DNA of 6,946 nucleotides, from assembly GCA_041855665.1 (NCBI GenBank), contig JBHAEP010000063.1, positions 1 to 6,946 of the forward strand, read 5' to 3'. Made by a program: the position numbers and the translations under genes. Source of the stretch: JBHAEP01 sp041855665. Its GTDB lineage: Bacteria; Patescibacteriota; Saccharimonadia; Saccharimonadales; Saccharimonadaceae. Under the pieces are notes generated by a model, which worked only from the letters and a program-made list of their open reading frames with translations, did not search any database and was not told the origin of the DNA. Positions 1 through 5,693 of this stretch are shown in pieces (the first letter of the stretch is position 1; each line of letters begins with the position of its first letter).

Positions 1-247
1 CATAAGTACATTTACGCGAGATGAGGCTCAGCAGGCTATGTTCAACAGCATTCCGTTAGATAGAATGCTATTAGAAACCGACGCTCCTTTTTTGACACCA
101 AAGCCATTTCGTGGTAAAATAAATAAGCCTGAATTGGTTGAGTATGTTGCGAAATTTCATGCAGATTGTCGCAATATTGATGTGAATGAAATTATTCAAC
201 AAACTAGCCAAAATGCCAAAAATCTATTTAATCTAAACAAGGAGTAA
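1..247 (+). CDS. tatD: TatD-family metal-dependent hydrolase, C-terminal part (gene cut by window start)
   Basis: This is the 3' end of a gene that began before the window; the first full codon is at position 2 and 81 codons remain before TAA. The reading frame shows the C-terminal signature of TatD-type DNases: PLDRMLLETDAPFLTP (fragment residues 18-33) followed by RGKINKP and a closing helix with the typical NAKNLF. The Asp of ETDAP is one of the conserved metal/active-site residues of this amidohydrolase-fold TIM barrel. Family members are usually about 255-265 aa, so roughly two thirds is missing upstream. Known members are cytoplasmic, Mg-dependent 3'-5' exonucleases acting on single-stranded DNA or RNA. 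The subfamily (TatD, YcfH or YabD type) cannot be settled from the C-terminus. Its last codons carry the Shine-Dalgarno of the next gene, so the two are closely linked. Confidence 0.9.
   Translation, partial: ISTFTRDEAQQAMFNSIPLDRMLLETDAPFLTPKPFRGKINKPELVEYVAKFHADCRNIDVNEIIQQTSQNAKNLFNLNKE
92..120 (+). promoter_or_regulatory. Candidate sigma70-type promoter inside tatD
   Basis: TTGACA (92-97) is followed after exactly 17 nt by TAAAAT (115-120), with TG at 112-113 making an extended -10. This matches the housekeeping consensus at 11 of 12 hexamer positions with optimal spacing. A start site would fall near 126-127, giving a leader of about 125 nt before the 46-codon gene and possibly transcribing the block up to mnmA. 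Caution: the bases also encode the conserved TatD segments FLTP and RGKIN, so the match may partly be a by-product of the protein sequence. Confidence 0.4.
239..244 (+). promoter_or_regulatory. Shine-Dalgarno AAGGAG for the 46-codon gene
   Basis: AAGGAG overlaps the last two sense codons of tatD and sits 6 nt before the ATG at 251. It is the strongest ribosome-binding site in the window and the main reason for treating the short frame at 251-391 as translated. Confidence 0.7.
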
Positions 248-250
248 TTC

Positions 251-391
251 ATGTTTATATCTCGCTATCATGAAGAAGAAAAGCCTTCGGAGCCAGAGTT
301 TAATCCTCAGGAGATAGAGGATAATAAGGTTGTTTTTGATTTAACTAATTTGATACAGCAGTATCGCGATCAAGAATTGGCGGACAAGTAG
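251..391 (+). CDS. Small acidic protein, 46 aa, function unknown
   Basis: The frame runs from ATG at 251 to TAG at 389-391. It lies 3 nt after the tatD stop and 4 nt before the next gene, and has a full AAGGAG site at ideal spacing. The product is strongly acidic (12 Asp/Glu against 5 Lys/Arg). The first half is polar, with a Glu-rich run at residues 8-10 and several prolines, and is probably disordered. Residues 27-43 (VVFDLTNLIQQYRDQEL) look like one amphipathic helix. There is no signal peptide, membrane segment or Cys/His cluster. I recognise no family. Position and size would suit a small partner of the adjacent basic 147-aa protein, but that is inference from charge and adjacency only. 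The alternative is a translated leader peptide for the operon. Confidence 0.6.
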   Translation: MFISRYHEEEKPSEPEFNPQEIEDNKVVFDLTNLIQQYRDQELADK

Positions 392-395
392 TTTT

Positions 396-839
396 ATGGC
401 TGATGTTTTTAAAAAAGCTATGGGTATTATTGCCGGCAGTCAAACTTCTGATGGAGTTGATCCGGCGCGCCAAAAGTATCTTAAGCGCTTAAAGCGAATG
501 TCTAAGCGTGAACTTTTGCAATTTGAGGGCGAACTTGGTGGTGCGATATTTGGTCAAGTCGAAAAGGGTCGACAGAGGACATTTTTTAATGTTGATAAAA
601 AAACCTGGGTTTGGTCTGACCAGGTAACTGATAAAAAGACAGGTCAGATTTTAGCTACTACGATTCGTTATGAGATTCAGCCGAATGGTTCAGTTCTAAA
701 GATTACGGACGGCCCAAGGTATACAATATTGCGTAGTTCTGAATTATCTAATTTTCGACAAGCCGTGCAGGTTTACTATGAAAAAATTTCGCAAGATATT
801 TACAACCGAGATCCTCGTACTGGTCAAAAGATGAGCTAG
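396..839 (+). CDS. Hypothetical protein, 147 aa, basic, alpha+beta
   Basis: I do not recognise a named family. The N-terminal part (about residues 21-45) is a basic helical stretch (ARQKYLKRLKRMSKREL). Residues 48-112 read as an antiparallel beta sheet built from alternating hydrophobic strands (AIFGQV, RTFFNV, KTWVWSDQV, QILATTIRYEI, GSVLKIT, YTILRS) with Gly/Asn/Asp turns. Residues 115-135 form a C-terminal helix (ELSNFRQAVQVYYEKISQDIY). There is no signal peptide, membrane segment or obvious catalytic triad, so a small cytoplasmic domain is likely. The start is the first ATG in frame; only a weak GGCGGA (379-384) lies upstream, 11 nt away, so translation is probably coupled to the 46-codon gene that ends 4 nt earlier. 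Its final codons overlap the ribosome-binding site of the cysteine desulfurase gene. Confidence 0.8.
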   Translation: MADVFKKAMGIIAGSQTSDGVDPARQKYLKRLKRMSKRELLQFEGELGGAIFGQVEKGRQRTFFNVDKKTWVWSDQVTDKKTGQILATTIRYEIQPNGSVLKITDGPRYTILRSSELSNFRQAVQVYYEKISQDIYNRDPRTGQKMS

Positions 840-848
840 GAGATTTAG

Positions 849-2006
849 ATGAAGGAATATCGAACAGTTTATTTGGATTATGCAGCTGCCACCCCTATGG
901 ATGAGCAGGTTGTAGCGGCAATGTTGCCGTATTTTAGCGAAAAGTTTTTTAACCCATCTAGTCCATATTTGCCAGCTTTGGACGTTAAGTATGAATATAA
1001 CCAAGCTAAAGCTAAGATTGCCAAAGCTCTGGGTGGAGTAGCTGATGAGTTAGTTGTGACTGCTGGTGCAACGGAGTCTATTGCCGTAGCGTTTAATATA
1101 GTCAGTGATGATGGCGGAGTTATCATTTCTGCTATAGAACATCCATCTGTAGTGTCGGCCGCACAAGGTAAAAATGTCGATATTTTACCAGTTGATAAAA
1201 ATGGTCGTGTTGCGGCCAAGGATTTGAGTAAGATGATTACGGATAAAACTGAACTTGTCTCGATAGGTCTTGCAAATAATGAAATTGGTACAATTCAACC
1301 TATGCGCGAATTGGCGGAAATTGTAAAGCGCGAGCGTCAAAGGCGATTTGAGTCTGGTGAGAAGCGGCCAATATATCTCCATAGTGATGCTTCTCAAGCA
1401 CTGGGTGTTCTGGATGTAAATGTTGCAAGAATGGGTCTTGATATGGTAACTATTAGTGCTGCTAAGGTCTATGGTCCGAAGCAAGTTGCTGTACTTTGGG
1501 CTGATAGAAGGGTGAATTTGCGGCCGATCGTTGCTGGGGGTCTTCAGGAGCGCGGGATTCGCGGCGGAACCGAAAATGTAGCTGGAGTTATTGGTTTTGC
1601 AAGAGCTATTGAATTGGCTGATCGCCGTCGGTCTACACACTCTAAAAGAATGATGGAATTGCGAGATGACTTAGAAAACCGACTCAAAAAAGTTTTTCCA
1701 GAAATGAAAGTTAATGGTTCTAGAAAGTCTCGATTACCTCAAATATTATCTGTTGCCTGGGATGGAATTGATGCTGAAAGGTTGATTTTTAGACTAGAAA
1801 GTCAAGGCGTTTTCGTAGCGACTGGAAGCGCTTGTGCAGCTAATAAGGGTACTAGGTCAAAGGTTTTGGTGGCGATTGGCTTGAGTGATGGCGAGGCTGA
1901 TGGTAGTTTAAGGATTAGCCTTGGTCGTCCGACAGAGAAAGAGGATATTGATTATGCTTTCGAAAAAATCGTCGAAGCTGTTCAGGGTGAGAGGGAGCGA
2001 TCTTAG
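849..2006 (+). CDS. Cysteine desulfurase, NifS/IscS class (aminotransferase class V)
   Basis: This PLP enzyme takes sulfur from L-cysteine as an enzyme-bound persulfide, releasing alanine, and passes it to acceptors such as MnmA. Its 385 aa are normal for the family. Visible landmarks are YLDYAAATPM (8-17), the cofactor loop TAGATES (71-77), His98 in EHPSV, ANNEIGTIQP (142-151), Asp180 and Gln183 in HSDASQ, Lys206 as Schiff-base lysine in SAAKVYGPKQ, RGGTEN (238-243), and catalytic Cys329 in ATGSACAANKGTRS. Two positions are odd: the usual His before the lysine (SxHK) is Ala205, and the usual GPKG is GPKQ. AGGAGA (838-843), 5 nt before the ATG and overlapping the previous stop, fixes the start. 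No scaffold gene (iscU/sufU) is adjacent, and mnmA lies one gene downstream, which favours a tRNA-thiolation role like that of YrvO; an additional role in Fe-S supply cannot be excluded. Confidence 0.93.
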   Translation: MKEYRTVYLDYAAATPMDEQVVAAMLPYFSEKFFNPSSPYLPALDVKYEYNQAKAKIAKALGGVADELVVTAGATESIAVAFNIVSDDGGVIISAIEHPSVVSAAQGKNVDILPVDKNGRVAAKDLSKMITDKTELVSIGLANNEIGTIQPMRELAEIVKRERQRRFESGEKRPIYLHSDASQALGVLDVNVARMGLDMVTISAAKVYGPKQVAVLWADRRVNLRPIVAGGLQERGIRGGTENVAGVIGFARAIELADRRRSTHSKRMMELRDDLENRLKKVFPEMKVNGSRKSRLPQILSVAWDGIDAERLIFRLESQGVFVATGSACAANKGTRSKVLVAIGLSDGEADGSLRISLGRPTEKEDIDYAFEKIVEAVQGERERS

Positions 2007-2603
2007 GTGAAGTATCTGCTAGTTGGATTTTTCGGATTCATTCTTTTGATAGTTGGAATTAGTGTTTATTTGAGTCCAAACGATCTTGTGGACTGTAGTC
2101 GGTCAAATTCTTGCTCTAAGGCGGACTATGTCGTGGTGGTTAGTGGTGGAGATACTTCGGCTAGGACGGATCATGGTATTAAAATCTATCAATCGGGATG
2201 GGCTAATAAGATTGTTTTGAGTGGTGCCGCACAAGACAAAACCGGTCCAAGCAATGCCGCCGCTATGAGATTGCAGGCTTTGGCGGCTGGTATTCCGGAT
2301 GAGGATATCATTATTGAAGAAAATAGCGAAAGCACCAAGCAGAATGCTGAAGAGGTGCGAGATTTGATTGACGCAGGATATGGCAGTAAGAAAATCATAC
2401 TAGTGACTAGTGGGTATCATCAGCGGCGAATGTATTTAGAGTTTAGTAAGCAGCTATATAGTAGCCAAGTGGAGATTTTAAATAGTCCAGTCCTAAAAGA
2501 TAAACAGTGGTCAGTTGTTTGGTGGGCTACACCTCAGGGCTGGTGGTTGGCTGGCAGTGAATTGACTAAGATTTTAGGATTTTACATGGGAGAAAGTAGA
2601 TAA
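2007..2603 (+). CDS. YdcF/SanA/ElyC-like DUF218 protein, membrane anchored
   Basis: The 198-aa product begins with one hydrophobic segment (about residues 3-22), acting as an anchor or uncleaved signal. The DUF218 domain follows and should lie outside the cytoplasmic membrane. Family motifs in order: YVVVVSGGD (41-49), ARTDHGIKIYQSGWANKIVLSG (52-73, showing the usual R/G and LSG positions), EENSESTKQNAEE (104-116) and VTSGYHQRRMYLEF (133-146). Cys30 and Cys36 sit just after the anchor and could form a disulfide. In E. coli relatives such as ElyC and SanA affect envelope integrity; the biochemical activity of the family is poorly defined. The start is GTG, placed immediately after the TAG of the cysteine desulfurase gene, with GAGGGAG (1991-1997) upstream, so translation is coupled. 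The stop shares one base with the mnmA start. No functional link to sulfur transfer is evident. Confidence 0.87.
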   Translation: MKYLLVGFFGFILLIVGISVYLSPNDLVDCSRSNSCSKADYVVVVSGGDTSARTDHGIKIYQSGWANKIVLSGAAQDKTGPSNAAAMRLQALAAGIPDEDIIIEENSESTKQNAEEVRDLIDAGYGSKKIILVTSGYHQRRMYLEFSKQLYSSQVEILNSPVLKDKQWSVVWWATPQGWWLAGSELTKILGFYMGESR

Positions 2604-3685
2604 TGAGTAAAAAAATTTTCGTTGGAATGAGCGGCGGAGTTGACAGTAGCCTAACTGCAGCTCTTTTGGTTGAGCAAGGATATGACGTCACTGGCGTGTA
2701 TATGAAAAACTGGACTCAGGATTTGCCGGGTATTCAGTGCGCCTGGGCTGATGATTTGGCTGATGCAAAACGTGTTGCTGTGGGGCTTGGTATAGATTTT
2801 AAAGTTTTTGATTTCGAGAAGGACTATAGAGATAAAGTAGTTCAGTATATGATCGATACCTACAAATCTGGACGAACTCCGAATCCAGATATCATGTGTA
2901 ATCAAGAGGTGAAATTTAAATTATTCTTAGATCTTGCGCTTGAAAACGGTGCTGACGGTATTGCCACTGGTCATTACGCTAAAACTGGTGGAATTGATGG
3001 TGAAAATATTGATGGTATGGAGTCAAATAAATTGTATCTTGCGGAGGATCAGAATAAAGACCAGACATATTTTTTACACCGAGTGCAAGCTAATGCACTT
3101 TCTAAGACTTTGTTCCCACTTGGAGGGTTCGATAAACCTACGGTTCGCAAAATGGCTGAAGATAGAGGGTTAATTACTGCTCGCAAGAAGGATAGTCAGG
3201 GGATTTGTTTTGTTGGAAATGTAGGTATTCGTGATTTTTTGGCGCAGTTTGTAGAAACTGAACCAGGAAATATTATCGATAAAGATTCTGGCGATATTGT
3301 GGGTCGTCATGATGGGGCAATTTTTTATACTTTAGGTCAAAGACATGGTTTAAATATCGGCGGCGGACTTCCTTATTATGTTGTCGGGAAAGATATGGAA
3401 AAGAATGAAGTCTATGTTTCTAGAAATATTGATTCAGCCGAACTTTGGAGGCGAGAGATTGATTTGGCAGATTTACACTTAATTAATCCTGAGGATATAA
3501 AAGACGGTCAAGAGATTTTAGTGCGAGTTCGTCATCGAGCGCCGCTAGTTAAAGGAGTGATTCATTTGGATGGTTCGAGTGGAGCTAAAATAAGTCTACT
3601 AGAAGATCAGCGTGCGATTGCTGCTGGTCAGTCGATGGTGATTTATTCTGAGGGTCAATGTCTCGGCGGGGCGATTGTTGTTTAA
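2603..3685 (+). CDS. mnmA: tRNA-specific 2-thiouridylase MnmA
   Basis: MnmA adenylates and then thiolates U34 of tRNAs for Lys, Glu and Gln to give 2-thiouridine. The 360-aa product is full length for the family. It has the N-type ATP pyrophosphatase PP-loop SGGVDSS (10-16), VYMKNW (32-37), RTPNPDIMCNQEVKF (91-105) with catalytic Cys99, ATGHYAK (121-127), NKDQTYFL (151-158), KKDSQGICFVG (195-205) with the second catalytic Cys202, and the C-terminal barrel with TLGQRHGLNIGGGLPYYVV (243-261) and QCLGGAIV (352-359). The start overlaps the previous stop as TAATG, with GGGAGAAAG (2588-2596) as ribosome-binding site. The enzyme needs a sulfur donor; the cysteine desulfurase one gene upstream is the obvious candidate and no TusA-E relay gene is visible. 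No terminator separates it from alaS. Confidence 0.97.
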   Translation: MSKKIFVGMSGGVDSSLTAALLVEQGYDVTGVYMKNWTQDLPGIQCAWADDLADAKRVAVGLGIDFKVFDFEKDYRDKVVQYMIDTYKSGRTPNPDIMCNQEVKFKLFLDLALENGADGIATGHYAKTGGIDGENIDGMESNKLYLAEDQNKDQTYFLHRVQANALSKTLFPLGGFDKPTVRKMAEDRGLITARKKDSQGICFVGNVGIRDFLAQFVETEPGNIIDKDSGDIVGRHDGAIFYTLGQRHGLNIGGGLPYYVVGKDMEKNEVYVSRNIDSAELWRREIDLADLHLINPEDIKDGQEILVRVRHRAPLVKGVIHLDGSSGAKISLLEDQRAIAAGQSMVIYSEGQCLGGAIVV

Positions 3686-3690
3686 AAATG

Positions 3691-3699
3691 TGATATAAT
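3691..3699 (+). promoter_or_regulatory. Extended -10 promoter of alaS
   Basis: The sequence reads TGA-TATAAT, a perfect -10 hexamer (3694-3699) with the upstream TG of an extended -10. No convincing -35 exists at 16-18 nt spacing, as is common for extended -10 promoters. Counting about 7 nt from the end of the hexamer puts transcription start at 3706-3707, that is, on or next to the A of the alaS ATG. The transcript would therefore be leaderless. Confidence 0.65.
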
Positions 3700-3706
3700 T
3701 TAGTTT

Positions 3707-5611
3707 ATGAATGCTCAAGAAATCCGAAATGCTTATTTGAAATTTTATCAAGATCGAGGACATGCGATCATTAAAAGGGCGCCTCTTGTTCTAGAAGGCG
3801 ATCCAACGACACTATTTACGGGTAGCGGAATGCAGCCAATGATTCCGTATCTTCTTGGTGAAAAGCACCCTGAAGGGCAGCGAATTGTCGATTCCCAGAC
3901 TTGCTTGCGTGCTCAGGATATTGAAGATATTGGCGATAATCGTCATACGACTTTCTTTGAAATGATTGGCAACTGGAGTATGGGCGACTATTTTAAGGAT
4001 CAGCAAATTCGCTGGATGTGGGAATTTTTGAGTGACGTCGTGAAGCTTGATATGAGCAAAATTTACGTCACTTGCTATATCGGAGATGATCGCTATGGAA
4101 TTCCTAAAGACACTGAAGCTGCTGAGGTTTGGAGTGAGCTTTTCTCTAATGCTGGTTTGTCGAATGGCCAAGCTGACATTGGCTCTGAAGAAGATGGCTA
4201 CGCTAGAGGCATTAAGGATGGTGAGCGAATCTTTTACTATGACGGCAGTAAAAACTGGTGGAGTCGAAACGGTAGCCCAGAAACAACTCCAATAGGCGAT
4301 CCTTGTGGTCCAGACAGTGAGATGTTTTATGATTTTGGTACACCGCACGATACGAGCTTTGGCGAGTTTTGTCATCCAAACTGTGATTGTGGTCGATTCA
4401 TGGAAATCGGAAATAACGTTTTTATGGCGTATCGTAAAGTGGCCGACGGCGTTTTTGAGGAATTGGAGCAGAAAAATATCGATCACGGCTCTGGATTAGA
4501 GCGAATTGCTGCTGCTAAAATCAACAATCCAGACGTATTTCGTATTAGCTTAATGTGGCCAATTGTCGAAAAGCTACAAGATCTCAGTGGTAAAAAATAT
4601 GAATCTCATACTGAAAGTATGCGAGTTATCGCCGATCACTTGCGAGCAGCGACTTTTTTGGCGGTAGATGGGTGTACTCCTAGCAATAAAGAGCAAGGTT
4701 ATGTGATGCGTCGCTTGATTCGCCGAGCTATTCGATACAGTTTCGATCTTGGTGTTGAGCAAAATTTCATGGAAGAAATCGTTCCGGTTATTGCTAATCT
4801 TTATGCTGATGATTTTCCAGAGGTGGCTGATAACCATGAAAAGATTGTTGCTGTTTTGGTCAAAGAAGAGAAAGCTTTCCGTCAAACTCTACGTAAAGGT
4901 ATTAATCAGATGAAGAGGTTTGCAGCTGATGGCTTGACTGGAGCTGAACTATTTACTCTGTATGATACTTATGGATTCCCTGTTGAGCTGTCAGTTGAAG
5001 AGGCTTATAGGCAAGGTATTGATTTGCCTAAGGATTGGCGGGATCAATTTGATGCCAAAATGCAAGAACAGCGGCAGCGTAGCCAAACAGCCGCTAAAGG
5101 TGTATTTAAAGGTGGCCTAGGCGGAAGTACTATGGCACATAAGCGTCTACATACAGCTACACACTTGATGTATGCCGCGCTGAAAAAGGTTGTTGGCGAG
5201 CATGTAACCCAGCACGGTAGCAACATTACAGAAGAGCGTCTTCGTTTTGATTTTAATAATGATGGTAAGGTTAGCCGCGAACAACTGGATGAAGTAGAGA
5301 GAATGGTTAATGCTTGGATTGATGCTGACTTGCCAGTAAGCTATAAGGAATATCCAACTGAAGAAGCTTTCAAGATGGGGGCGATTGGTGCATTTGGGGA
5401 TCGATACGGAGATACTGTAAAAGTTTACCAAATGGGAGAAGGTGAAAATCGCGCTAGCTTTGAAATTTGTGGTGGCCCGCATGTTGACCATACTGCGCAA
5501 CTTTCTCAAGACGACGACGGCAAGCCAAATGGTAAGCGCTTTAGGATTACGAAAGAGGGTGCTTCTAGTGCTGGAATTCGTAGAGTTAAGGCTGTATTAG
5601 TAAAGGATTAA
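3707..5611 (+). CDS. alaS: Alanyl-tRNA synthetase, reduced form without barrel and C-Ala domains
   Basis: AlaRS joins alanine to tRNA(Ala). The class II catalytic core shows motif 1 (around RAPLVLEGDPTTLFTGSGMQ, 24-43), motif 2 with NRHTTFFEMIGNWSMGDYF (78-96) and motif 3 GSGLERIAA (261-269). The tRNA-recognition helices contain DGCTPSNKEQGYVMRRLIRR (321-340), with Asn327 aligned to the E. coli Asn that helps read G3:U70, and LYDTYGFP (418-425). The editing domain keeps its four zinc/catalytic ligands: His482 and His486 (HTATH), Cys588 and His592 (CGGPH), so mischarged Ser/Gly can probably be cleared. The protein has 634 aa against about 875 in E. coli: it ends at AGIRRVKAV just after the editing domain, lacking the oligomerisation/C-Ala part, and only a short Gly-rich linker (about 460-476) stands where the beta-barrel normally precedes the editing domain. 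An extra CHPNCDC cluster lies at 222-228. There is no Shine-Dalgarno; an own promoter abuts the ATG and an intrinsic terminator follows. Confidence 0.96.
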   Translation: MNAQEIRNAYLKFYQDRGHAIIKRAPLVLEGDPTTLFTGSGMQPMIPYLLGEKHPEGQRIVDSQTCLRAQDIEDIGDNRHTTFFEMIGNWSMGDYFKDQQIRWMWEFLSDVVKLDMSKIYVTCYIGDDRYGIPKDTEAAEVWSELFSNAGLSNGQADIGSEEDGYARGIKDGERIFYYDGSKNWWSRNGSPETTPIGDPCGPDSEMFYDFGTPHDTSFGEFCHPNCDCGRFMEIGNNVFMAYRKVADGVFEELEQKNIDHGSGLERIAAAKINNPDVFRISLMWPIVEKLQDLSGKKYESHTESMRVIADHLRAATFLAVDGCTPSNKEQGYVMRRLIRRAIRYSFDLGVEQNFMEEIVPVIANLYADDFPEVADNHEKIVAVLVKEEKAFRQTLRKGINQMKRFAADGLTGAELFTLYDTYGFPVELSVEEAYRQGIDLPKDWRDQFDAKMQEQRQRSQTAAKGVFKGGLGGSTMAHKRLHTATHLMYAALKKVVGEHVTQHGSNITEERLRFDFNNDGKVSREQLDEVERMVNAWIDADLPVSYKEYPTEEAFKMGAIGAFGDRYGDTVKVYQMGEGENRASFEICGGPHVDHTAQLSQDDDGKPNGKRFRITKEGASSAGIRRVKAVLVKD

Positions 5612-5626
5612 GCTCAGCATAATATT

Positions 5627-5656
5627 AAATAGACTCCATAAAAAGGAGTCTATTTT
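5627..5656 (+). terminator. Intrinsic terminator after alaS
   Basis: An 11-bp perfect inverted repeat (5627-5637 pairing with 5645-5655, core AGACTCC/GGAGTCT) closes a 7-nt A-rich loop and ends in TTTT (5653-5656), partly within the stem. It starts 15 nt after the alaS stop. The U tract is short, but A-rich sequence on the upstream side could give some activity in the opposite direction too. It separates alaS from the ftsA transcription unit. Confidence 0.8.
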
Positions 5657-5663
5657 GATATAA

Positions 5664-5693
5664 AAAACATAAGTGCTATAATAAAACATAAGT
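5664..5693 (+). repeat. 11-bp direct repeat AAAACATAAGT bracketing the ftsA -10 box
   Basis: AAAACATAAGT occurs at 5664-5674 and again at 5683-5693, identical in all 11 bases, with a 19-bp period. The first copy ends in the T of the extended -10 TG; the second begins right after TATAAT and ends on the base before the ATG. The whole interval from terminator to start codon is thus promoter plus repeat. It could be a tandem operator, but the sequence is A-rich and chance cannot be excluded. Confidence 0.5.
5674..5682 (+). promoter_or_regulatory. Extended -10 promoter of ftsA
   Basis: The sequence reads TGC-TATAAT: a perfect -10 hexamer (5677-5682) with extended-10 TG (5674-5675). No good -35 is visible; the upstream position is occupied by the alaS terminator stem. 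Transcription start is expected at about 5688-5690, only 4-6 nt before the ATG, so the mRNA would be nearly leaderless. Confidence 0.65.

Noticed and set aside
744..1219. Two minus-strand frames (744-1004 and 878-1219) over the 147-aa gene/desulfurase junction
   Set aside because: Both overlap well-supported + strand genes and show no protein family; one is a low-complexity Ala/Thr/Ser sequence typical of antisense translation.
1185..1640. 151-codon open frame on the minus strand
   Set aside because: It is antisense to the cysteine desulfurase across its catalytic motifs, with no recognisable family; treated as a shadow frame.
2007..2603. YdcF-like protein as a sulfur-transfer component
   Set aside because: It has an N-terminal membrane anchor and a DUF218 domain expected outside the cytoplasm, away from desulfurase and MnmA; co-transcription alone does not support such a role.
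2639..2670. TTGACA near the start of mnmA as a promoter
   Set aside because: No -10-like sequence lies 16-18 nt downstream; the bases encode the PP-loop Val-Asp-Ser.
3671..3680. TTGTTG as a -35 element for alaS
   Set aside because: TTGTTG at 3675-3680 leaves only 13 nt to TATAAT, too short; the extended -10 explains the promoter without it.
3812..4486. 224-codon open frame on the minus strand
   Set aside because: It lies wholly inside alaS on the opposite strand; the product has no recognisable domain, while the + strand frame has all AlaRS motifs.
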